The position numbers and the translations under genes were made by a program. A DNA stretch of 64,000 nt from Cardiocondyla obscurior (taxonomy: Eukaryota > Arthropoda > Insecta > Hymenoptera > Formicidae). The notes beneath the pieces were generated by a model. That model saw nothing but the letters and a program-made list of their open reading frames with translations. It was not told the DNA's origin and ran no database searches. Positions 49,001-58,983 of the stretch are shown one piece after another. Positions within the stretch are counted from its first letter, which is position 1. Every line of letters starts with the position of its first letter. The DNA lies in contig NC_091869.1 in NCBI RefSeq assembly GCF_019399895.1, positions 2,356,001 to 2,420,000 of the forward strand, in the 5' to 3' direction.

Positions 49001-50714
49001 ATCTGAGCCATCAGTCTCGACTGAAACTGCGACCGAGGCTGCCGAGTCTTCGACATCCGAAGAAATATTTTCTAAGGAAAGCAAAGAAAGCGATGAAAGT
49101 GCAACATCTGCAATTGACGAGACAACGATCGGATTACAGGATTCGAGCGAGGAAGAAGAGTTTACTTCGGAGACTACAGAATCACGAGCGCAGATTAGGT
49201 CAACGACTTTGTTACCGGAAAGAAGCACCGAGGTAGATCGTTTGTGCGAGAATTCCGAAGAATGCGCGCACGCCACTAGCTCGGAAGCTTGCGACGAGTT
49301 TGGAAATTGTCGCGAAACTACCACGAAGTGCAATTCAGAAATATGTTCCGGGGAGAACGAAGACGAATCAAAATTTGATATTTCACCGCCGATGAGAACA
49401 GAAATCTCATTGTCCCCGACTAGCTCGGAATCATTTGAAGAATCAACCACGATAAAAACTCAGTACACGACGGTCGCAAATATTGCAGCGACTGTGTTAA
49501 CCTCTCGAGAAAGTGAGAGTAATTTAACGGCTATTAATACAATTTCCAACGCGCTAGACACCCGGAGAAGCACAACGATAAGTACGCCGCAGCACAAGCT
49601 ATCTTTGAAAGTCAAAGTTCTTTTGGAGCACATTAACGAAAACAAGGAGAAGCAGAATTTAGTCGAGGTGGAGAAATACTTGTCGTTGGACGAGATTCCA
49701 GGACATCACGACGATCCTAACTTGCTCGAGCAAATAAAATCTTTAAACGATTCCGTCAACAGAGAGACCTTAAACGCATTACTCAATTGTACGAGCCTAG
49801 GAAATTTGACAAGGCACTCGAGCATCGCCAGTAATAAAAATTCGCTCGATGATATTGACGACAGTGACGAAGAAGTGGAATATACTACAAATTCTGACGT
49901 TGAAAATTCGATCCCAGAACAATTTGCTTCGGAAATCGACAGTAAAAACGATTACTCCGATTACGAAGAGAGCGAGGTATCATCTCGAAGACGAAAACGA
50001 AGTCTCGAGGCTGTAAAGCTAAATAGATTCGTCAGACAGACTCTTTACGGTACCACAGATTTTACAATTAATTCTTTTAACACTTCAGAATTTTTAATCG
50101 AGCAGACGAAAGACAACTCGACACTTTTTACGACAACGAATTATACCGAAGAGGTAACAACGGAAAATCAAAAGAATGTAACTGAGCCGGAAAATGTAAG
50201 TGAGATTTCTTCGATAACGACGAGCGTCGCCGATTTTTCAAATGTTACGGAATTCCATGATGCTAATTTGACGACGGAAAACATACAGCTAACGACGATA
50301 GGAAATAAATCCGAGGAGAAAACAAGCAGCGCTGTATACACAGATGATACGGAAAATGAAAGCAATGTAAGCGCCATTCCCTCAACAACGGAGGTTAATA
50401 ATGAAACAAAATTAGAGGTTGTGCGAGAAACGTTGCCAGGTATACAGGAAGATGTTGTGGTTGGATTACGGCATATGGTATCGCAATTGGCACAAAGTAA
50501 TCTGACCTCCGCGCTAAATAATATTAAAGAAAGTTTTAAAACAAATTTGTTAAGTATTTTAGCAGATCCTAAAGACACGAGAGCTCGCTCGAGAAGAAAA
50601 CGAGCGGCCACGGAAGAAGTTGGACATTGGTCGAATGAAAGAATCAAGGAGGCTCCCATGGGCGGTAATCTTAGAAGTCTCACTGAATTCACATTGTATA
50701 AAGTCCTTCCTTGA
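46047..50714 (+). CDS. Secreted Ser/Thr/Glu-rich precursor with two furin-type sites (unrecognised)
   Basis: Three exons: 46047-46088, 47001-47203 and a 3.3-kb exon 47426-50714. Phases match and give 1177 residues. Exon 1 ends within a signal peptide that exon 2 completes (hydrophobic core about 5-18; likely cleavage after Ala24). An in-frame TGA upstream of the ATG supports the start. An acidic stretch (about 35-80) and a basic one (about 99-116) lead into a region with spaced cysteines (about 120-340), then a long low-complexity Ser/Thr/Glu segment. There are many N-glycosylation sequons (NFTS, NCTS, NLTR, NYTE, NVTE). Basic cleavage motifs RRRKR (ending 940) and RSRRKR (ending 1141) would release a roughly 200-residue segment and a 36-residue C-terminal peptide. 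No known domain is recognised; it resembles mucin-like or matrix proteins only in composition. Cellular role unknown. Confidence 0.75.
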
Positions 50715-51442
50715 ATAGATGTTACGGGAAAAATAAATTATTATTCGCTGTAATAATTAAAAAAAAAAAGATTTCTAAGGAGCAAAAATGAGGGATTACG
50801 TTGTGTATAAATCTTGTTGCATAATTATAATTTAATCGTATAAATGTGTATTATTAAAAAAAAAGTTTCACGGTATGTAGTTATTTAAATTTTGGCTTTT
50901 AAAATACAATTGATGAAAGATAATAATATAGAAAAAGAATATGCTTCTCTTTGAAATAAATGTACGAGTTTACGGACAAGTACGAAAGATAAAGAATAAA
51001 ATTCTATTTTAATATAAATTTAATATAAATTTATATTTATTCTTTTTCATATTAGCGTAAATTTTATTATTTGTACAACGACGAAAAGTCTGGCGTTCGT
51101 CCCGCGAATAAAAGAAGACATCCACGTTTAATAAGCTCTAAAGTTGTAAACGCGCTTGATTGTCGCGCCAACGATTATAACTTGCGCGTTCATAGCGCTC
51201 GAAAGTAATTAATTATGAACACCAGATTTGCATCGACAATCACAATCGCATTCGCCAAAGCGCGCACATAATCCATCGCACTAACGAGAAATTGTTACGC
51301 ACCTTTAACGTTTGCATTAAATCGAAAATAATGCTCCGGGTGATAAATATGTCTATTAAGTATGCGGCACTCAAAGGCGTGCGTATTATTCTTTTATCAG
51401 CTTATAAAATTTCTGCAGCAATCCGTGCATTATCCCATTCTT
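50715..51442. other. Convergent intergenic spacer
   Basis: About 730 AT-rich bases between the 3' ends of the secreted precursor (+) and the chitin-binding protein (-). No gene is seen. Confidence 0.6.
50732..50737 (+). terminator. Poly(A) signal of the secreted precursor gene
   Basis: AATAAA begins 18 bases after the stop codon at 50714, implying a very short 3' UTR unless later sites are used. Confidence 0.5.
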
Positions 51443-51985
51443 TTAATTAGTCGTTCCTGAGCATTGGTACATCTGTGGTGACACACATTTTTCTTTCACA
51501 GGGTTGAATATCAGCATATTAGGACACGTTAGATTATTCATTACGCTGTAGCCAGCGCCGCTCCAGTAGCAAAAGTAATATTTTTTGCACTCCACATCCT
51601 GTATCGGGAATCTGCCGTATCTAAAGCAAAGTGGCGTTGAGGTGGTCGACGTTGTCGACGTTGTCGACGTCGTCGACGTCGTCGACGTTGTCGACGTTGT
51701 CGACGTTGTTGTCGTTGTAGTCGTTGTTTGCATGCACGTAATCGTACTCTCAGACACGCATCTACCCTGATCAGGATCGAATATGAAAGATGTGGCGCAT
51801 GATAATACTATTGGGTTCAGGCTGGCGCCGTTGTTAATGCACATATAATAATTTCTGCAAGTCCCATCATAGATCTCGAAAGTACCTATTTCCGTGCAGG
51901 TAGGCTCCGTTGCGGTATCTTGGCTGTTGGTGATTTTGAAAAAAGTGTAAAGGCAGGATAGAACGACAGCCGAAAAGTGCTTCAT
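51443..51985 (-). CDS. Secreted protein with two peritrophin-A (CBM14) chitin-binding domains
   Basis: A single uninterrupted frame encodes 180 residues. Residues 1-21 form a signal peptide, with cleavage probably after NS. Two six-cysteine domains follow: Cys 30, 43, 49, 63, 76, 84 and Cys 120, 133, 139, 154, 167, 175. Their spacing and the aromatic residues (YYMC, YYFC) match the CBM14/peritrophin-A chitin-binding fold, held by three disulfides. A Thr-rich linker (87-117) with repeated Thr-Thr-Ser joins them and is probably O-glycosylated. Such proteins bind chitin in the peritrophic matrix, cuticle or tracheal lining; which one cannot be told. The ATG at 51985 is preferred over an upstream in-frame GTG. 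A TATA-like element lies about 46-53 bases upstream, so the leader is short. No intron interrupts the coding region. Confidence 0.88.
   Translation of the reverse strand: MKHFSAVVLSCLYTFFKITNSQDTATEPTCTEIGTFEIYDGTCRNYYMCINNGASLNPIVLSCATSFIFDPDQGRCVSESTITCMQTTTTTTTTSTTSTTSTTSTTSTTSTTSTTSTPLCFRYGRFPIQDVECKKYYFCYWSGAGYSVMNNLTCPNMLIFNPVKEKCVSPQMYQCSGTTN
51645..51707. repeat. Seven tandem 9-bp units coding the Thr-Thr-Ser linker
   Basis: Seven adjacent copies of GTCGACGTY on the plus strand read as Thr-Thr-Ser codons on the minus strand. Each copy contains the palindrome GTCGAC. Units differ only at the third position of Thr codons. The unit length preserves the frame, so copy number could vary between alleles and change linker length. 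Confidence 0.85.
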
Positions 51986-52030
51986 TGTCACGTGTGATCG
52001 AAGAGTTTGTTCGACGTGAGCGTCACACTC

Positions 52031-52038
52031 ATTTATAA
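52031..52038 (-). promoter_or_regulatory. TATA box of the chitin-binding protein gene
   Basis: On the minus strand TTATAAAT lies 46-53 bases before the ATG at 51985, which places transcription start about 15-25 bases before the start codon. Confidence 0.5.
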
Positions 52039-54941
52039 CAGACTTGGGCTTTACGCGTTTTAACGCTTTTACCTCTTTATTATCTTGAGAGAACGAGGCT
52101 AAAAAAAAAAAAGATAAGCAGGCCTAAGCAGGTAGTTCAACGTCTATTTGTTTTATCACACGTACTTCTGTTGCATGAATTAAAATATTATTTGTACAAA
52201 TTTTATTGTTTATTAAAATTTGCAACTTAGAGGTAATTATTTTAGCATTATTTCGATTATTGGCAATGAGGATTATGTAAATACTGCTTTCGTTAACATT
52301 TAAATTCTCTTTTAAGTTCACAGAATAACCACTAACACCTTCTTCACATTTGTTAATTACTCAGTCATTTATCTATCAAGACATAAATCAAGATAAGGTA
52401 AAGACACAGTTCTAATTAGCCTTGAAATAAATTTGTGTTTTCTTGAAATTTTAAATCTTTGATCTGAAATTTCTTTGCATTAATAATAATTTTATCTCAA
52501 TTTAATTTGTCAATATTTATTCCTTTTATAATTTGTCAATTTTTTTTAATTCTAGAAATTAATAATTTCATTGATAATGCTACATAACGTAATTATCGAA
52601 AGTTTCCGGAACGCAGTTAAGATATAACACCGCGTGTTTTTTTTTCTTTTTTTTTTCGACATTTTTAAAGTCAAGACGGCGTTTGCATCCCTGACGATTC
52701 CTTCCAAGTGAAATGTCGGACGCGATTCAGAATGCGCGTTTTTTAACGCGATGGTCTTACGACGAGGAAATCGAGGGTGAAGTCTACAGAATACAAAATC
52801 GCCAGAAAGCTACGAGAAAGTTGCAACTGGATTTAATGTCGGCACGTAATATTCTGCCCGTCCGTGCGTGTTAGCGTTATGCATCAATTATGCATGCACA
52901 TCTTTGATTTTGAAATTGATTTTATTTTGCATGTCGTATTATATCGAACGGTTTATTTTTATCTTAGATTATTAGATCCAAGATTTACCATTAATTATCT
53001 TTTTTAATAAAATTGTACAATATATATATATGTATATATTTTATATATTTTATTTTTTTTTTTTTTAACGATAAAAATGACTAGTTATTTTACAAGATAG
53101 AAAAATAAAATATTCAACGTCACGTTGGATAAAATGCAAAGTATAATGTGAACCGTGAAAATCAGCTACATCTGAACAAAGGAGCATTAGACCCGCATTA
53201 GGACCTTTCCTATCTGCGACCCCTTGAGTTCAGGTACCTTTTCCTGATAAATAACAGAGGTGATCAGAGGGAAAAAGCGGAGATGTTCTTCAATAGATAG
53301 GAAATACCATCCACCTCTAACTCCAAGCGATACATTCAGCTGCAGACTTTAAGAGAGAGAGATCGGTCGAATATACACGGTAGAATCCTTGTTCTGGAGC
53401 GAGGGAAAGGTGCTGCGGAAGGGAGAGAAGGTGTCAGGAAGGAAGGAGAGAAGCGCAAATGTATATAAGTGACTTTAGTTGAAGACGCTCCAATGGACTC
53501 TCTCTTTGACCCTGGTCAAGTGCGCATCTTTTTTTTTTTTCTTAATTTTTTTTTCCTTCTTTCTTCTCACCTCCCCTTCCATGCGTGCTCGTGTTGCTCC
53601 GATCTCGAGTCCTTCCACTCCAACCTTCACCTTCACGCGGAGAGGAAGAGAACTGGGTTTTCGCGCCCGTTCGATGGCAATACGCGCTGTGACGATGGTA
53701 CAAAACTGAAAGCCAGCGGGAATTTAATTTGCCTTGGAAGATTCAGGACGAGTGTGATTTTAATTTTACATGTGCATGTGACATGTTCTTGGCGGAAAGA
53801 TTTTGACTATAGGAGCGATGGATATCCAAAGAGTGAGTAGCATTAATTACGAGATATTAATTATAATTGTGATTATAATAATAATAATCAAAAATTTTTG
53901 ATAGCTTTTATTTTTGTATAATGTAGTTTTTTTTTTTTTTTTTGACAAGTACAATTTTATTATGCTGGTAAATAATCAGATTAACGCGGAATAATTGTTA
54001 TCAAAAGCAATTCTTCATTATCTCCATCGTGTGCAATAACTTCCGGCTGAAAAAATGTAAATCACTACCCTTGCGCATTAGATCGTTCTAGTGAATTTAA
54101 TGATGGATCATTTTAATGCGCTATAATTCTCTCTACTCGTGATACCGATAACGAGGCGAATCGCGTAGGTTGCGATTATGATGTACCGAGAAACGTGAGA
54201 GCCTTAACGACACAGAATAGATGTACGCTTTCAAGTCCAATTTATATTACACTTTGATGAAATAAGCAGGCAAAAATTATTCACGTTAACACCTAAACTC
54301 TATTTTGCCAGTCAACTTTGTAGCGTGCACTATTGCGAATATTATAATCTCTGACAATTATGTAATTTATGATTTCACGTTCTTCAATAATTAATTAATT
54401 AATTAATAATGAAAGAAAAAAGTTATATGTATTAGTCGCAATTAAAGATTTCAGTTTAGTTCAAGATTTGTAATAAAGAATAAGCTCTTTCAGTTTTATG
54501 CAAAATTCGTTCTAGAGTCACGTTTTTTAATTAGCTAGGAGAGCGTAGCAGCATGGTAATGCTTTGCCCGCGTTGTGTCTCGAGAGTCACGATTGATTTA
54601 TGCACATCGTGAATCGACGATAGCGCGTCAGAACGGCGAATAAGTGACGAAGACATAAGCCGCTTTCGAGACGGACGATCAGGCTGTTCGGCAAATCGTC
54701 AGTCGAACAGGGAAACTTCCGACTGACCTAAATAATACTGATAACACGAGAAATCGTCTTTTTCGGGCAGGACAAGAAGGGAAAAAACACTTTCCATTTA
54801 CACTTTTTATCGGTCCAACTTAGAAAAGTGTCAATATTAAATTTTTTTACGATTGTGCGATATCTATGCAAACAGCGCTTTTCTATTTAAGAGGCGTGGG
54901 TGTTAAATTAGTTTCGATACTGGGTAATAATCTTGTGCTAA
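52039..54941. other. Intergenic region, weak candidates only
   Basis: No established gene. It contains the 53-codon ORF described at 52713-52874. A TATA-like TATATAAG at 53462-53469 is followed by an ORF distorted by a T tract and ending near a GTGAGT at about 53825. T tracts occur at about 52637-52658, 53050-53066 and 53929-53943. Confidence 0.45.
52713..52874 (+). CDS. Candidate 53-residue small ORF or first exon
   Basis: An ATG in a favourable context (GTGAAATGTC) opens a frame of 53 codons. It begins MSDAIQNARFLTRWSYDEE and continues as a charged, probably helical stretch that does not look like low-complexity noise. It ends at TAG 52872-52874. A GTAATA about 30 bases before the stop could be a donor, making this a first coding exon instead. 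No family is recognised. The only support is composition and start context. Confidence 0.22.
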   Translation: MSDAIQNARFLTRWSYDEEIEGEVYRIQNRQKATRKLQLDLMSARNILPVRAC

Positions 54942-55475
54942 TTAACAGACTTGTTTATACTGAAAAAATAAAGGTGTAACGTCTTTCCGTCCGTTAAGAA
55001 TTATCTTGTAATGATAATTAATAGATTTCTTTTTCTTGCGGGATGCAGATATAATTTTTTTTTCTTTTTTATCTCCGTGTTTCTCTTGTTTCTCTTTCGG
55101 TTAATACTTTCGTTTGGTATGCAGTTCAATATATAATAGCGAAAACTTACTAAGAAAAAAAATGGCAATACTACATACCTTCAATTTTCTAAACAAGACA
55201 ATAATTTGCTCGAGATGGAGTTTCTTCTGCGTTTCGAAATCATAGGTTTGAATTAATCGTAAAATGTCAAGCATCGCGATTTCTTGCCGAAGAAGACCAT
55301 ATGAGGGGTCACGACGGCATGCTTCGCGCCGTATTTTTCTCTTACGTCGAACTGGAGCAGCCCGCGATGTAAATACGATAGTTAACTCTCTCTGTCTCGA
55401 CGCTCCTGTAATTGTCTTCCGCGCCGCTTCAAGCACCGTTAGGACTCGTCTTTTCTCGAGAAGATCGTCGAGATC
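54942..55475 (-). CDS. Candidate two-exon minus-strand gene fragment
   Basis: Minus strand: an open frame from about 55475 runs to a consensus donor (TTGAAG|GTATGT) at 55188. It is phase-compatible with a strong acceptor (TTTTTTCAG) whose short exon, 54942-54959, encodes YKQVC and a stop. The translation includes a charged, helix-prone stretch, with LLRQEIAMLDILRLIQTY late in the first exon. No in-frame ATG lies near the 5' end and a TGA is just upstream, so an upstream exon would be needed; its acceptor is not clear. The opposite strand is also open here, which weakens the case. No family is recognised. Confidence 0.25.
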
Positions 55476-58438
55476 TCCCAATTTTCACCCGCGCATTCCC
55501 ACGGGAATTTAAAATCCGCCTTGGAAAGTGACAGGATAATACCACTATCTCTTCAGAATTTGGAGCAAGATAGGTACTTGACAAAATTGTTATGTATATT
55601 AATCGACATCTTTCAAAACGTATTTTTTGCGCCTAAAGAAGGATTAAAAAAAAAAAAAAAAAAGATACTGTGCGCGGCAAGATAACACGATTAGAAATTT
55701 TTATATTTATTAACCAAAGAGAGCAGCGGCCTTTGCTGAACAAGATCGAAAGTTTCGCCGGTAAATATCGATCTCGTTGACGATCTCGATTTCACGGAGA
55801 TATTAACTAGAATTTCTCGTACGCGATGATCGTTTCATTTCGGCCGACGTTATCCCGTAATGAGAGCGCAGCCTCATTATCGGCAGCGGTTCGTCTCGAT
55901 TAGCGCTGACATTTATTTTCCGACATATACGCGCACACAGGTATATCGTCAGGATTACCACGTGCACGACCCCGTCGCGCGTTACATCGTCTTCTCTCGC
56001 TGTAGGTCCCAAGCTCGTCGTAATACCCACAGCCCACTTACCTACATTACTCGTTTTATGTGTGCGCGGCCGCTACATCTTCGCGTCTCCGCCGACGAGA
56101 TGTTTGTACACGCGCGCGCCCGCAATGGCGTAATCAATTTTAATAATCGGACGTTTTAATAATTAATTTTTGCGGCGGCGTGGGACGTTCTTAATGAGAA
56201 AGCACGCGGGTGACTTCCGCGCTGCGGAGATGTTCCAGCAGCATCACCGGCTCTCGGGGAAATAATAATTAGAATTTACGGTATCCGCCTCGTATTATTA
56301 CCGAGTGTAGACTGTTGTTACGAGTTGATAATTTATGATACCACTGGAGAAAGAGAGAGATAGATCGCGTTTATCGTAACAAACGCTTTACACGCCTTTG
56401 GAAAATTAATTTTTGTGAATTAAGAGAAATTTATTAATACAAATGTAGGTTGATGGGAAAATAAATTTTATACTTTGCAGCCGTACATTAATTTATATAC
56501 TCGGTCGCTTTTTGCATTAAACAGCTCGCTGTTCAGAGAGCGAATGTATAATCGAGTGCATCGTCGATTTCCAATGTCGCAGTTACGCTGATGCATTCGC
56601 GTCCTCTCACCTTGCACTTCTGGGTCGAGACCTCGCTAGGTTGTGGTCGAGGCCGAGGTATATGTTCCCGCGTGCGCGAATAGAGCCATAATTTCCCGTT
56701 CAAACGTGACGGGTTTAAACCGAGGAAGAGAATCGATATATGGTAGTACATCTTCGTATACACTCGTAAGCGATCGACCTGCGCGCGCCAAATCGGTGCT
56801 CTCCAGATGTTACGAACGATCTCTAGACGAGAAATCGGACCTATCTGCTTCTTAACAGATTTCGACCCGCTCTTCTATCCTTAATTCCATCCTTGACTTA
56901 AGAGCGCGCGGAGTCACTATTATTCTCGATCCGTACTTGATTAATACCTGCTGGGTATTCGTAGCCTACTGACTTCTCATTAACGTCCGTCTTTGGAAAT
57001 GAACGTCGTGCCACATCGTTTGCAGAACGAAGACGTGCCGAAAGGTCCGCGCGAAGAGCAAGTAGGTTTATTTTCCCCTCGTTGAATCAAATTTCAAACG
57101 CGGATACATGTATTATTATAATTTATACGCAAACGTGAAATTATCGCGGCTGACTTGGAATGACACCCTCGCGTCCTCGGCGTTAAGCTTCCAGAATTTT
57201 TCATTCAAGCGTGGTGTTCTTCAGCGCGGGGGAAAATCTTCTAACTGCCGCGTGAAGTATCTCCGTGGGATAAGCGTGATAATTTCAATTCGCGCGTTCG
57301 CAGTCGGCCATCTCCGGCGAGAAACTACGTGCCGTCGAACACCTGCGTGCCGTAAATGAAACCGCCGTGCGACGCGTCGCGAATTGCGTGCCGCAAACGC
57401 GGAGCGCGACTCGGGCCCGCGCCGACCCAGTCGGAAGCAATTTGCATAACGCGCGCTTTCCGCTGGCTTTCCGTGAGGCGCGTAAAATCGCGGTAACCGC
57501 GTTATTAGAGGCGCGTTTCTCGCGCGAGCGCGCCTCCTCCGTTTTCTTCCGTTTCTTCACTTTCCTACGCGGCTTCCGGTTCGCGGGACAAACACGGTCA
57601 CCCGCCGACTTACTCTCGTTCTCTCTCACGGGAACGGCACGCTCGCGCACGCCGAAGAACTGGCACGTGGAGAGCTCTTTCTCCCTCGCATTCAATCGAC
57701 GTGGGAGAATCTCAAACCCGCTGTCGCGGATGCTCGCGAATCGCGACGGTTCCCGGCTTTTCTTCGACATTTCCTACCTTTTCTTCGCGGCCTTCCGCGG
57801 CGAAGAGCGCTTCCCACCTTCGGCTGCTCTGCCTCCGATAGAACAATCTCATCGCGGATTTCGCGTGGTGCGAAAATTACTACGCATCGAACGATGCGCG
57901 AAATACATAAAATGATACTTAGAAATAAATCTGAATAAACGTATTTCGATAATCCTATGAAGAAACAATTCAATGCGCGAGTAACAGGCGAAAGTAATTC
58001 CGCTGGAATTGAAATCGTGATCCTTTTTCGTGAAATATTCATGACCTCGTACATTGCATTCGCACATCTTAGTACCGTAATGACGGCCGATCGACTCGGA
58101 ATCTCTTGAAGAGAATAACGATTGTGGTGTTTCATCGTCGAGAGCTGTAACGAGTCTTGAAATCGAGAATCTCGGAATCTGAAACGACAATCGCGCGAGA
58201 CTGCTTTCCACTCGGCCAATTTCGGAATTAGGGATATGTTAAGTGCCCCATGCGGAATCTAATAACGTTTAGTTTAATAGCGTTAAGCGAATGTGAAAAC
58301 CGGGAATTACCAGCGCGACGAGAGCTTATGATTTGCAGTAGTTGAGACGCAAACCAATTGTTAGCCAGCCTCGCGACCGGCGATTTTTTTCCGGCGCGCT
58401 AATATTGTCCGTTCCTTGCACGTGCGTAAATTGCGGTG
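55476..58438. other. Intergenic region with a CpG-rich patch
   Basis: No gene is supported. An A tract lies at 55647-55664. From about 57290 to 57850 the sequence is unusually GC- and CpG-rich, with long frames open on both strands (57285-57770 minus, 57367-57915 plus). Their Arg/Ala-rich translations follow from base composition, so I do not call them genes. The patch could be an unmethylated promoter region. Confidence 0.45.
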
Positions 58439-58650
58439 TATATTAAAGCGGGGTAATCAGCTGAATTTAGGACTAAGGAGAGGAAAACCGACTCCAACGA
58501 GGACTTGATTCTGGAATAACAAGGGAGAAGGCGTCTAGTTTCACGCACGGCATACATAATACTCGGCAGCGTAGAACGATTCTCATGGCGCGACCCAGTT
58601 CGCTTCACCGCACGTTATTCTTCGTCTCGTCATTGACTGCTGCAGAAAGT
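58439..58650 (+). promoter_or_regulatory. Candidate promoter and first exon of the proline-rich gene
   Basis: TATATTAAA at 58439-58447 is a plausible TATA box. The first ATG after it (58585) opens 22 codons ending at a GTACAT donor at 58651, phase 0, matching the phase-0 acceptor at 58983. The joined N-terminus would precede the hydrophobic core encoded at 58984. The donor has T at its last exon base, which is unusual. A second phase-0 option is ATG 58687 with a GTGCTA donor at 58699. Neither is certain. Confidence 0.25.
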
Positions 58651-58983
58651 GTACATAATAATGTAATGCGAGATTTCGTTGGACAAATGATACCCGGAGT
58701 GCTAAGAGGGAGAAAGACAATTGTTCGAATGCACCCGACGACTTTAATAATACAAAGCATTTGAGCCTTTCGTTCTTAATTAAAGCGAGTAGTGAAAATT
58801 TAAATCTGGCTGGTGATTACTTTTTAATTTAACGTAAAGCAGAAGTAGTTCTTGTAATTTTTATTAGATATATTAGATAGACTCTTCTATTTTTTTTTTT
58901 TTTTTTACTATTAAATAATTTCTTTTTTTTTTCTTTCTTTAATTTTTAAATTTCTTTTAGTTAGCGATACTTTCGTGTTTCAG

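Noticed and set aside
47822..50692. Several 60-174-codon minus-strand frames opposite the large exon
   Set aside because: They are shadows of the long plus-strand coding exon; no splice or promoter context.
51585..51770. Plus-strand frame of Val-Asp-Val-Val repeats
   Set aside because: It is the antisense shadow of the Thr-Thr-Ser repeat in the chitin-binding protein gene.
51986..51991. In-frame GTG-ACA before the chitin-binding protein ATG
   Set aside because: Eukaryotic initiation at the ATG at 51985 is far more likely, and the signal peptide starts there.
53469..53840. ORF after a TATATAAG element, ending near a GTGAGT
   Set aside because: The ATG would sit at the predicted transcription start, and a T tract encodes a run of Phe; not protein-like.
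57285..58219. Overlapping long frames on both strands, Arg/Ala-rich
   Set aside because: GC-rich composition removes stop codons by chance; no domains and no splice signals.
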